Shown piece by piece: positions 7,691 through 13,017 of a stretch of DNA of 13,017 bases. Each line of letters opens with the position of its first letter. The stretch's first letter is position 1. The notes under the pieces are model-generated. The model searched no databases, was not told the DNA's origin, and saw only the letters and a program-made list of their open reading frames with translations. The position numbers were made by a program, and so were the translations under genes. The stretch is from an uncultured Bacilli bacterium (GTDB lineage Bacteria; Bacillota_I; Bacilli_A; RF39; UBA660), in the NCBI GenBank assembly GCA_947853365.1, contig CANTWQ010000010.1, forward strand, positions 1 to 13,017, given 5' to 3'.

Positions 7691-9805
7691 ATGAAAGAAA
7701 AAATTTTATCTATTTTACAAACAGCCGATCGTGCATTGTCTTTGGCAGAAATAGATTCCTTGTTAGGAAATCATACCGTTGAAGAATATCAAGAACTTTG
7801 TCGGGTAATGCGTGAATTAGAGAAAGAGAATGTAGTTTATCATTCGAATAAAGATAAATATATGTTATTGGAAAAGAGTCATCTGGTCAAAGGTGTTTTG
7901 CGTTCGACGAGAAAAGGATTTGGCTTTGTAGAGGCAGGAGATCCAACACGACGAGCCGATGATATTTATATTCGAATGGAAAATATGAATGGTGCTATTC
8001 ATAATGATGTTGTTTTAGTAGAAGTGATCAGCAAGAAAAATGTGGAGCGCATGGAAGGACGTATTTTAAAAATTTTGGAACGTGATTTAAAGACAGTAGT
8101 GGGAGAAATTCGTTTCAAAAAAGATCGTGGTACATTGTTACTCGATGATAAAAAAGTGAAGATACAGATTGAAATTGATCGAAAGCATGCGCATGGTGCG
8201 GTTGATGGTCATAAAGTGGTTGTTCATATTTTAAAGCATTTAGGTGGCCAACGTTACCAAGGAGAAGTGGAAGAAATTTTGGGACATAAAAATGATCCTG
8301 GTGTCGATATTTTATCGATTATTGCGAAACATCATATCAATACTACGTTTTCGGATGAAGTAAAAGAACAGTTAAAACAAATTCCTGATACGGTATCAGA
8401 AAGTGATTTGAAAGGAAGAACGGATTTACGAGATTGGGAAATTTTTACCATCGATGGAGATGATACCAAAGATATTGACGATGCTATTTCTATTCGTAAA
8501 TTAGATAATGGACATTATCAACTTGGTGTTCATATTGCGGATGTTAGTTATTATGTGAAAGAAAATTCGCCACTTGATTTAGAAGCGATGGATCGAGGAA
8601 CGAGTGTTTATTTGGTCGATCGTGTGATTCCCATGCTCCCCCACCAATTGTCTAATGGAATCTGTTCGCTTAATCCTGATGTTGATCGTTTGGCTATTTC
8701 CTGTGTGATGGAAATTGATGAAAAAGGGAAAGTAGGAAATTACGATATTTATCCAAGTGTGATTCGTTCTCGTATCCAAATGACTTATAAAAAAGTAAAT
8801 GACATTCTAGAAAGAAACATTGTTGCCGAAGGGTATGAACCTTATGTTGCATCATTACAAGAAATGCAAAAATTATCAAAGGTGATTCGTGACAGTAAAA
8901 TCAAACGTGGTTATTTGGATTTTGATGTCGATGAAGCTAAAATTTTGGTAGATGAAAATTGTCATCCAACCGAAATTACGAAGCGAGAACGTGGAACTGG
9001 AGAAAATATGATCGAGGATTTTATGATTGCGGCGAATGAGACAGTTGCAACGCATATTTTCTATATGCAGTTACCATTTATTTACCGTGTCCATGAATAT
9101 CCGAAAGAAGAAAAAATCCGTAATTTTCTTTCTTTTTTGGGAACGCTTGGATATACTTATACTGGCAATATGAAACAAATTGATCCTCTTCATATTCAAC
9201 AGTTACTTCGCTTTTTACAAACGAAAAAAGAGGCAAAAATTTTATCTAGTTTGTTACTCAGAAATATGCAAAAGGCTGTTTATAAACCACAGAATTTAGG
9301 TCATTTTGGTTTAGCTAGCAAGTGTTATACCCATTTCACATCACCGATTCGTAGATATCCGGATACTACAGTACATCGTTTGTTGCGCACTTATTTGTTT
9401 GAAAAAAAGGTTGATGAGAACACTTTGCGGCACTGGGAAGAGAAATTGCCAGTTGTTGCGGATCACTCTTCTGCCAAAGAAAGAGCGAGTGTCGATTGTG
9501 AACGAGAAGTAGAAGATATGAAGATGGCTGAATACATGGAAGATCATATCGGAGAAGAGTTTGCGGGTATGATTTCATCGGTGATGAATTTTGGCATGTT
9601 TATTCTTCTGGATAATTTGGTCGAAGGTATGGTTCCTATTTCTCAAATGGATGATTTTTATCATTATAATGAAGAATGCTTGATGTTAACTGGTGAAAGG
9701 ACTGGTAAAGTGTATCGGATTGGGGATCGTGTCTTGGTTCGTGTCAAACGGGCAAGTAAGGAAGATGCGACCATTGATTTTGAAATTATCAAAAAATTAT
9801 CGTAG
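7691..9805 (+). CDS. rnr: Ribonuclease R (3'-to-5' exoribonuclease)
   Basis: A processive, cytoplasmic 3'-5' exoribonuclease of the RNase II/R family that degrades structured RNA and, with SmpB-tmRNA, faulty messages. The 704 residues show the full domain order: an N-terminal winged-helix region (1-60), cold-shock/OB domains with KGFGFV (75-80) and DDIYI (90-94), the RNB catalytic domain, and a C-terminal S1 domain (about 620-697; GEEFAGMISSVMNFGMF at 621-637). The catalytic aspartates lie in TIDGDDTKDIDDA (253-265), where the fourth conserved residue of the usual DAKD is Thr. Other RNB signatures are HIADVSYYV (281-289), RGTSVYLVDRVIPMLP (302-317), FTSPIRRYPD (549-558) and TGENMIEDFMIAANE (436-450). 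The basic tail is short. The ATG has GGTG about 5 bases upstream. The next gene starts 12 bases after the stop. Confidence 0.97.
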   Translation: MKEKILSILQTADRALSLAEIDSLLGNHTVEEYQELCRVMRELEKENVVYHSNKDKYMLLEKSHLVKGVLRSTRKGFGFVEAGDPTRRADDIYIRMENMNGAIHNDVVLVEVISKKNVERMEGRILKILERDLKTVVGEIRFKKDRGTLLLDDKKVKIQIEIDRKHAHGAVDGHKVVVHILKHLGGQRYQGEVEEILGHKNDPGVDILSIIAKHHINTTFSDEVKEQLKQIPDTVSESDLKGRTDLRDWEIFTIDGDDTKDIDDAISIRKLDNGHYQLGVHIADVSYYVKENSPLDLEAMDRGTSVYLVDRVIPMLPHQLSNGICSLNPDVDRLAISCVMEIDEKGKVGNYDIYPSVIRSRIQMTYKKVNDILERNIVAEGYEPYVASLQEMQKLSKVIRDSKIKRGYLDFDVDEAKILVDENCHPTEITKRERGTGENMIEDFMIAANETVATHIFYMQLPFIYRVHEYPKEEKIRNFLSFLGTLGYTYTGNMKQIDPLHIQQLLRFLQTKKEAKILSSLLLRNMQKAVYKPQNLGHFGLASKCYTHFTSPIRRYPDTTVHRLLRTYLFEKKVDENTLRHWEEKLPVVADHSSAKERASVDCEREVEDMKMAEYMEDHIGEEFAGMISSVMNFGMFILLDNLVEGMVPISQMDDFYHYNEECLMLTGERTGKVYRIGDRVLVRVKRASKEDATIDFEIIKKLS

Positions 9806-9817
9806 TAGAGGTGGATT

Positions 9818-11008
9818 ATGGCATTATATCGTAAGAGACGTAAAATAAAAGTAGTATCGGTTGTACTAACGTTATTATTGCTTGTTGGTTTAGGGGCTAT
9901 TTTAGGAGGAAGCGTTTATCTATTTACTAAGGATAAGAGCGAAGATTTACCTCTTCCTACAGCTACGCCTCTTCCTACGCCGGAAGTGGTAGATACGTCT
10001 TTTTCGATGATTATGGTAGGGGATGCTTTGATTCATGATCCTGTTTATTATGATGCCAAGACTGAAGATGGTTATGATTTTCGGCCAATGCTAACCGATT
10101 TAAAACTTTTAGTAGAACCTTACGATGTTGCTTATTATAATCAAGAAACCATTTTAGGTGGTGAAGAATTGGGGTTATCCACCTATCCTCGGTTTAATTC
10201 CCCTTATGAGGTAGGGGATGCCTTTGTTGATTGTGGCTTTAATTTGGTATCCTTATCAACGAATCATACGTTAGATCGTGGAGAACAAGCCATTTTAAAT
10301 TCACGCGATTACTGGGATATGCAAGATGGTGTTTTGGCAGCGGGAAGTTATCGTTCTTTCGATGAGCGAAATACACCGGTGATCAAAGAAGTAAATGGAA
10401 TTACTTATACGATGTTATCTTATACGGATACTACGAATGGGCTAATGGTTCCTGAAGGGAAAGAATATTTGTTAAATGTCTTTGATGAGGAAACGGTAAA
10501 GAATGATATTGCGCGTGTTCGTGATCAAGTGGATGTGTTGATGGTATCGATGCATTTCGGAACAGAATATAGTTTGGGAATTAGTGCACGACAAAGAGAA
10601 ATTGCTTCTTTTTTGGCCGATCAAGGTGTCGATATTGTGATTGGTACACATCCTCATGTCGTAGAACCAATCGAATGGATTGATGATACGCTTGTGATCT
10701 ATTCGTTAGGCAATGTTATTTCGGCACAGCGAGGTGTGGAGCGATTAACAGGAGGCGTTGTTAGTGTCACTTTCCATGTGGTTGAAGAAGATGAAGTTAG
10801 AAGTATGTATATGGAAGATGTGAAAGCAGGATTGATTTATACAGATAGTATTGGCGAGGGAACGAGTAGTAGGCATGCCTTTCATCTTTATCCTTATTCT
10901 TCCTTGAACGAAACGATTTTACCGAATTATCAAACTTATTATGAAAAATACATGGGAGTATTACGTCAAATGGATGCGACGATTGGCGAATTAACTCCTA
11001 TTAGTTGA
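9818..11008 (+). CDS. CapA-family (PGA_cap) metallophosphoesterase-like envelope protein
   Basis: The 396-residue protein has a short basic N-terminus, one membrane segment (about 11-36) without an obvious cleavage site, a Thr/Pro-rich linker (47-57) and an extracellular domain. The domain shows the calcineurin-like fold of the CapA/PgsA family: MVGD (66-69), NQE (108-110), SLSTNHTLDRG (145-155; the family usually reads aNNHaLDyG), VSMHFGTEY (243-251) and IGTHPHVVEPIEW (275-287), then YSLGNVIS (295-302). CapA is linked to poly-gamma-glutamate capsule synthesis in Bacillus, but no capB, capC or capE is present here, so a different cell-surface role is likely. The ATG has a strong AGAGGTGG site 3 bases off. 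It lies between rnr (12-base gap) and smpB (10 bases to the smpB start), an unusual passenger in that operon. Confidence 0.88.
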   Translation: MALYRKRRKIKVVSVVLTLLLLVGLGAILGGSVYLFTKDKSEDLPLPTATPLPTPEVVDTSFSMIMVGDALIHDPVYYDAKTEDGYDFRPMLTDLKLLVEPYDVAYYNQETILGGEELGLSTYPRFNSPYEVGDAFVDCGFNLVSLSTNHTLDRGEQAILNSRDYWDMQDGVLAAGSYRSFDERNTPVIKEVNGITYTMLSYTDTTNGLMVPEGKEYLLNVFDEETVKNDIARVRDQVDVLMVSMHFGTEYSLGISARQREIASFLADQGVDIVIGTHPHVVEPIEWIDDTLVIYSLGNVISAQRGVERLTGGVVSVTFHVVEEDEVRSMYMEDVKAGLIYTDSIGEGTSSRHAFHLYPYSSLNETILPNYQTYYEKYMGVLRQMDATIGELTPIS

Positions 11009-11021
11009 GGTGAAGTTTATG
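11007..11021 (+). promoter_or_regulatory. Ribosome site that sets the smpB start
   Basis: GAGGTG (11007-11012) is 6 bases before the ATG at 11019 and overlaps the capA-like stop (TGA, 11006-11008). A GTG at 11010 opens the same frame three codons earlier but lies inside the ribosome site itself, so it is not the likely start. Confidence 0.8.
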
Positions 11022-11459
11022 GAAATTTTAAATCGTGTAGCAAGACATAATTATACGATAGAAGAAGAAATTGAATGTGGTATTGTACTATCTGGAACAG
11101 AGATTAAATCCATCCGTGATGGCAAGGCTAATTTAAAAGATAGTTATGGAATGATTCGTAATCATGAAGCATATCTACTTAATATGTATATTGCTCCTTA
11201 TAAAGAGGGTAATATTTTTAATCATCAAGAACGGCGTACTAGGAAATTACTGTTACATAAGAAACAGATTTTAAAATGGTACGATAAAATTCGTTTAGAG
11301 GGATATACTTTGGTTCCATTAAAAGTGTATTTGGTCAAGAATAGAGCGAAAATTTTGATGGGCCTTGCCAAAGGAAAAAAGAATTATGATAAAAGAGAAT
11401 CTATGAAAGAGCGAGATATGAAAAGACAAATGGCTCAAGCCAATAAAACGAGATTGTAA
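11019..11459 (+). CDS. smpB: SsrA-binding protein SmpB
   Basis: The tmRNA partner protein: it binds the tRNA-like domain of tmRNA and places its tail in the empty mRNA channel of stalled ribosomes. From the ATG at 11019 it has 146 residues, a normal length. Signatures: RVARHNYTIEEEIECGIVLS (6-25), GTEIKSIRDGKANLKDSY (26-43), IAPYKEGNIFNHQERRTRK (58-76), LLLHKKQI (77-84), GYTLVPLK (95-102) and LAKGKKNYDKRES (116-128). The C-terminal tail KERDMKRQMAQANKTRL (130-146) is the basic helix that senses the vacant channel. It closes the rnr operon; ssrA starts 40 bases downstream with its own promoter, and no terminator lies between. Confidence 0.97.
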   Translation: MEILNRVARHNYTIEEEIECGIVLSGTEIKSIRDGKANLKDSYGMIRNHEAYLLNMYIAPYKEGNIFNHQERRTRKLLLHKKQILKWYDKIRLEGYTLVPLKVYLVKNRAKILMGLAKGKKNYDKRESMKERDMKRQMAQANKTRL

Positions 11460-11482
11460 TGGTTTTGTTTTTGTGTTATAAT
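11454..11482 (+). promoter_or_regulatory. Promoter of ssrA
   Basis: TTGTAA (11454-11459, overlapping the smpB stop), a 17-base spacer and a perfect TATAAT (11477-11482) preceded by TGT as an extended -10. The start near 11489 leaves about 11 bases to be trimmed by RNase P. Confidence 0.85.
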
Positions 11483-11499
11483 AAGCATATATTTGATAT

Positions 11500-11840
11500 G
11501 GGGCTGATCTGGTTTCGACGGGATACGTCCAATCTAGATGGCAAGCAGGTGGCAACCTTTCATGCAACCAAAAAATTAACTGGAAACAGAAATCAATTAG
11601 CTTTTGCTTAATTAACGCAGAAGGCTCTTAGATGCTTTGACCTACGAAGGTATTTAGGGGTTCATTTTTAGTAGGTTATACTCTATCTTTGTCTAGCAGA
11701 TAGAATGAATATCATAGACTCGTTCGAAGTTTACTCGTTTACTCATTTTACTTCGAATTAAATCTTTGAGTAAACTAAGCTTGTAGAGGTCTATTGCGGA
11801 TTTGTTTCGGACAGGAGTTCGATTCTCCTCAGCTCCACCA
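11500..11840 (+). ncRNA. ssrA: Transfer-messenger RNA (tmRNA)
   Basis: A one-piece tmRNA of 341 bases. The 5' end GGGGCTGATCTGGTTTCGAC pairs over 7 bp (11500-11506 with 11830-11836) with the 3' end, followed by A and an encoded CCA (11838-11840). The T arm is AGGAG-TTCGATT-CTCCT. The mRNA part follows an A6 run: with UA at -5/-4, the resume codon is probably GGA (11582-11584), giving Gly-Asn-Arg-Asn-Gln-Leu-Ala-Phe-Ala and stop TAA (11609-11611). ACT (Thr) one codon earlier is the alternative. Pseudoknots can be traced: PK2 (CCTAC 11641-11645 / GTAGG 11671-11675, and GTAT / ATAC), PK3 (TCTATC 11682-11687 / GATAGA 11699-11704, and GTCTA 11691-11695 / TAGAC 11715-11719) and PK4 (TTCGAAG 11723-11729 / CTTCGAA 11751-11757, and GTTTACTC 11737-11744 / GAGTAAAC 11768-11775). 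It rescues stalled ribosomes with SmpB, encoded just upstream. Confidence 0.97.
11729..11744 (+). repeat. Tandem octamer GTTTACTC x2 inside tmRNA
   Basis: Two exact adjacent copies of GTTTACTC (11729-11736 and 11737-11744). Both are complementary to GAGTAAAC at 11768-11775. The second copy is free in the PK4 loop; the first overlaps the end of the PK4 first stem. Confidence 0.9.
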
Positions 11841-11886
11841 AATATTGTTGATTTTTTTAATATTAAGTTTTTATTTTGAGCTTTTG

Positions 11887-11913
11887 AAAGGTTATATTCA
11901 GTAACCTTTTTTT
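11887..11913 (+). terminator. Rho-independent terminator of ssrA
   Basis: An 8-bp stem (AAAGGTTA 11887-11894 / TAACCTTT 11902-11909) with a 7-base loop is followed by a seven-T tract (11907-11913), 46 bases after the tmRNA CCA. Confidence 0.88.
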
Positions 11914-11923
11914 GGTGTTGGAA

Positions 11924-11934
11924 TATGATACAGT
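11924..11934 (+). promoter_or_regulatory. Possible promoter of the LysM gene
   Basis: TATGAT (11924-11929) could be a -10 for the housekeeping sigma factor, but no -35 is evident. The overlapping GATACAGT (11927-11934) resembles the CATACAnT -10 of sporulation sigma-E, again without a clear -35. Assignment is open. Confidence 0.3.
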
Positions 11935-11954
11935 GAGAAAAAAAGGAGGGTTCT

Positions 11955-12281
11955 ATGACTTATACTGTAGCGTCCAATGACTCTTTGCCTGGGATTGCCC
12001 AAAGATTTCAGATTCCTCTCGATGAATTGCTTGCGTACAATGGTTTAACGCCAAACAGTCGGATATTTCCGGGAATGGTGATTGTCATTCCCCCACGTCC
12101 TCCGATTAGTATCGTGCCTCCGACAAGAATTTATATGGTAAGACGGGGAGATACAATTTGGTCGATTGCTCGTATGTTTCGCGTTCGAGTTAGGGATATT
12201 ATGTTTATCAATGGATTGCAATTTCCTGCTGTTTTTCCGGGACAGAGATTGTTAATACCAGCCCCAATCACACCGTTTTAA
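11955..12281 (+). CDS. Small protein of two LysM domains
   Basis: The 108-residue product is almost wholly two LysM modules, which bind N-acetylglucosamine polymers such as peptidoglycan. LysM1 covers 2-46 (YTVASNDSLPGIAQRF, LLAYNGL, FPGMVIVIP) and LysM2 covers 59-102 (YMVRRGDTIWSIARMF, IMFINGL, FPGQRLLIP), joined by a Pro-rich linker (46-56). There is no signal peptide, no membrane segment and no catalytic domain. Signal-less LysM proteins are known among spore coat/cortex proteins of endospore formers (SafA- or YaaH-like), which makes a spore or lysis-dependent wall role possible; this is inference. The ATG has a strong GGAGGG site (11945-11950) with a short 4-base gap. It is a single-gene unit between the ssrA terminator and its own. 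Confidence 0.88.
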   Translation: MTYTVASNDSLPGIAQRFQIPLDELLAYNGLTPNSRIFPGMVIVIPPRPPISIVPPTRIYMVRRGDTIWSIARMFRVRVRDIMFINGLQFPAVFPGQRLLIPAPITPF

Positions 12282-12284
12282 TTT

Positions 12285-12306
12285 AAGAGTCTTTTTGACT
12301 CTTTTT
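12285..12306 (+). terminator. Terminator of the LysM gene
   Basis: A 7-bp stem (AAGAGTC 12285-12291 / GACTCTT 12297-12303) with a T5 loop and a T-tract (12302-12306), starting 4 bases after the stop codon. Confidence 0.87.
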
Positions 12307-12338
12307 CTTGGTTTTTGAATAAAGTATTAGAAAAAGCC

Positions 12339-12367
12339 TTTACAAAATGCAACTTTTTCAGTAAACT
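12339..12367 (+). promoter_or_regulatory. Promoter of the tRNA-Thr/tRNA-Lys unit
   Basis: TTTACA (12339-12344), a 17-base spacer and TAAACT (12362-12367). The predicted start is near 12374, about 16 bases before the first tRNA. Confidence 0.6.
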
Positions 12368-12389
12368 ATTAACGTAAATTATTTTATTT

Positions 12390-12465
12390 GCCGAAGTAGC
12401 TCAATGTTAGAGCATTCACGTTGTATGTGAAAGGTTGGAGGTTTGAGTCCTCTCCTTCGGCACCA
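12390..12465 (+). tRNA. tRNA-Thr (anticodon UGU), atypical loops
   Basis: A cloverleaf with a perfect acceptor stem (GCCGAAG / CTTCGGC), discriminator A and encoded CCA. The D stem is GCTC/GAGC, the anticodon stem TTCAC/GTGAA with loop GTTGTAT (anticodon TGT, 12422-12424), and the T stem GGAGG/CCTCT. Several near-universal residues are changed. The D loop AATGTTA has T where G19 is expected, the T loop TTTGAGT has T at 56 instead of C, position 32 is G and 38 is T. One extra C (12454) sits between T stem and acceptor. A normal Thr tRNA would read GGTA in the D loop and TTCAA or TTCGA in the T loop. It is the first gene of a two-tRNA transcript. It may be a specialised or degenerate tRNA rather than the main decoder of ACA. 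Confidence 0.8.
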
Positions 12466-12466
12466 T

Positions 12467-12542
12467 GTTCTGTTAGCTCAGTAGGTAGAGCATTTGACTT
12501 TTAATCAAAGGGTCTGGAGTTCGAATCTCCAACGAGACACCA
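12467..12542 (+). tRNA. tRNA-Lys (anticodon UUU)
   Basis: A 76-base tRNA with encoded CCA, one base after tRNA-Thr. The D loop (AGTAGGTA) and T loop (TTCGAAT) are canonical. The anticodon stem TTTGA/TCAAA carries loop CTTTTAA, anticodon TTT. The acceptor stem GTTCTGT / ACGAGAC is weak: pairs 3 and 5 are U-G and position 4-69 is a C-A mismatch. The body is that of a functional elongator tRNA-Lys. Confidence 0.93.
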
Positions 12543-12548
12543 TTGGAA

Positions 12549-12589
12549 ATATAAGGGTTTGCAAGCGATTTGCAAACTTTTTCTTATAT
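12549..12589 (+). terminator. Terminator of the tRNA-Thr/Lys unit
   Basis: A strong 8-bp stem GTTTGCAA (12557-12564) / TTGCAAAC (12570-12577) with loop GCGAT and a T5 tract (12578-12582). It is nested in an outer pairing ATATAAG (12549-12555) / CTTATAT (12583-12589), 7 bases after the tRNA-Lys CCA. Confidence 0.82.
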
Positions 12590-12908
12590 ATAAATTTATT
12601 AAAAAGTGGCATAGGCAGGGGCAAAAAGTAATATATACATGGATTTATATTATATAAATTAAAAAAAGTCAAAACTGACTTTTAAATTTTAATATAAAAG
12701 AGCTATTTGTGTATATTAACCTTTTATTCTTTATTTTTTGTGATATACAATATTAGGCTCCCCAGTTTATAGCCCTTCTATTATAATTATATGATTTATT
12801 ACTGGAGTTAAAAGTACTAAAAATATAAATTTACATTTTTTGACATAAATATTAAATAATAAATTCCATTAATCTTCATAAAATTGTTTTATAGAGGATA
12901 ATTTGTTA
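12590..12908. other. AT-rich intergenic stretch with no gene seen
   Basis: About 320 bases, extremely A/T-rich, with stops in all frames and no ribosome site before any ATG. It holds a terminator-like hairpin near its left end (12661-12683), scattered TATAAT-like strings without partners, and a small GC-richer island GGCATAGGCAGGGGC (about 12608-12622). I see no tRNA, no repeat shared with the flanking tRNAs and no recombinase relic. Confidence 0.6.
12661..12683. terminator. Terminator-like hairpin in the intergenic region
   Basis: Stem AAAAGTCA (12664-12671) / TGACTTTT (12676-12683) with loop AAAC. On the minus strand it is followed by seven T residues (complement of 12661-12667); on the plus strand only by TTTTAAATTTT. 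There is no gene on the minus strand that would need it. Confidence 0.45.
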
Positions 12909-12937
12909 TTGCATTTTTTCTAACCCTGTAATATAAT
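12909..12937 (+). promoter_or_regulatory. Promoter of the tRNA-Arg unit
   Basis: TTGCAT (12909-12914), a 17-base spacer and a perfect TATAAT (12932-12937). The start near 12944 is about 15 bases upstream of the tRNA. Confidence 0.8.
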
Positions 12938-12958
12938 GGGATTACTTGGGGATTATAC

Positions 12959-13017
12959 GCACCCATAGCTCAACTGGATAGAGCGTTCGTCTACGGAACG
13001 AAAGGTTGGGGATTCGA
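12959..13017 (+). tRNA. tRNA-Arg (anticodon ACG), 5' part, cut by window edge
   Basis: The acceptor 5' strand is GCACCCA, followed by TA, D stem GCTC/GAGC with loop AACTGGATA (canonical GG), anticodon stem TTCGT/ACGAA and loop CTACGGA, giving anticodon ACG (12992-12994). Its A34 would be edited to inosine to read CGU/CGC/CGA. The window ends within the T loop (TTCGA). The T arm and D loop are ordinary, unlike tRNA-Thr nearby. Confidence 0.93.

Noticed and set aside
11319..11567. Minus-strand frame across the smpB end and tmRNA start
   Set aside because: It overlaps two clearly identified genes, including a structured RNA, so it is not coding.
12467..12660. tRNA-Lys as an integration site for a mobile element
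   Set aside because: No second copy of the tRNA 3' end, no integrase frame and no element genes are visible to the right.
12840..12845. Perfect TTGACA box suggesting a promoter
   Set aside because: No -10 element lies 16-18 bases downstream, and no gene starts there before the separate tRNA-Arg promoter.
12871..12888. Mini-ORF of about 20 codons on the minus strand in the AT-rich gap
   Set aside because: No ribosome site, no recognisable product, and expected by chance in such AT-rich DNA.
1..13017. Mycoplasma-type genetic code (UGA = Trp), suggested by the AFA tmRNA tag
   Set aside because: UGA ends murD and the CapA-like gene, and Trp residues in conserved motifs are encoded by TGG.

Overview
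The window looks like a chromosomal housekeeping segment of a low-GC, Gram-positive-type bacterium of the Bacilli / Erysipelotrichia / Mycoplasmatota-relative kind. The DNA is visibly AT-rich, Shine-Dalgarno sites are strong, and the order eno - secG - rnr - smpB - ssrA is the familiar Firmicutes arrangement. UGA is used as a stop (murD, the CapA-like gene) and tryptophan is encoded by TGG, so this is not the Mycoplasma/Spiroplasma code. Yet the tmRNA tag ends in Ala-Phe-Ala, as in mollicutes. MurD and a FemAB-type transferase indicate a peptidoglycan wall. I cannot name the genus.

Layout. 1-264 is the 3' end of tuf (EF-Tu), convergent with a minus-strand FemAB-family aminoacyltransferase gene (339-1598); each has its own terminator. 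Divergent from femAB is the overlapping pair murD-eno (1710-4306), closed by a terminator whose loop holds the eno stop codon. Next, with its own extended -10 promoter, is a 976-residue tail-anchored protein of unknown function (4376-7306) with a degenerate transglutaminase-like domain. secG (7367-7582) follows with its own promoter and two tandem terminators. rnr, a capA-like gene and smpB (7691-11459) form one tight operon, and ssrA (tmRNA, 11500-11840) follows under its own promoter. A small two-LysM protein (11955-12281) comes next, then a tRNA-Thr/tRNA-Lys pair (12390-12542). About 370 bases of AT-rich DNA without a convincing gene lead to a promoter and the 5' part of tRNA-Arg(ACG) at the right edge.

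How it fits together. RNase R, SmpB and tmRNA make up the trans-translation and RNA quality-control module. EF-Tu and the tRNAs belong to translation. MurD and FemAB act on peptidoglycan precursors, and the LysM and CapA-like proteins may act at the envelope. SecG belongs to the translocon and enolase to glycolysis.

Most worth a second look: the pseudo-transglutaminase giant between eno and secG; the tRNA-Thr(UGU) that lacks the conserved D-loop/T-loop contact residues; the short Gly-initiated, AFA-ending tmRNA tag and tandem octamer in the last tmRNA pseudoknot; and the Lys-to-Glu change in a conserved MurD motif. I see no phage, IS, CRISPR or defence system.
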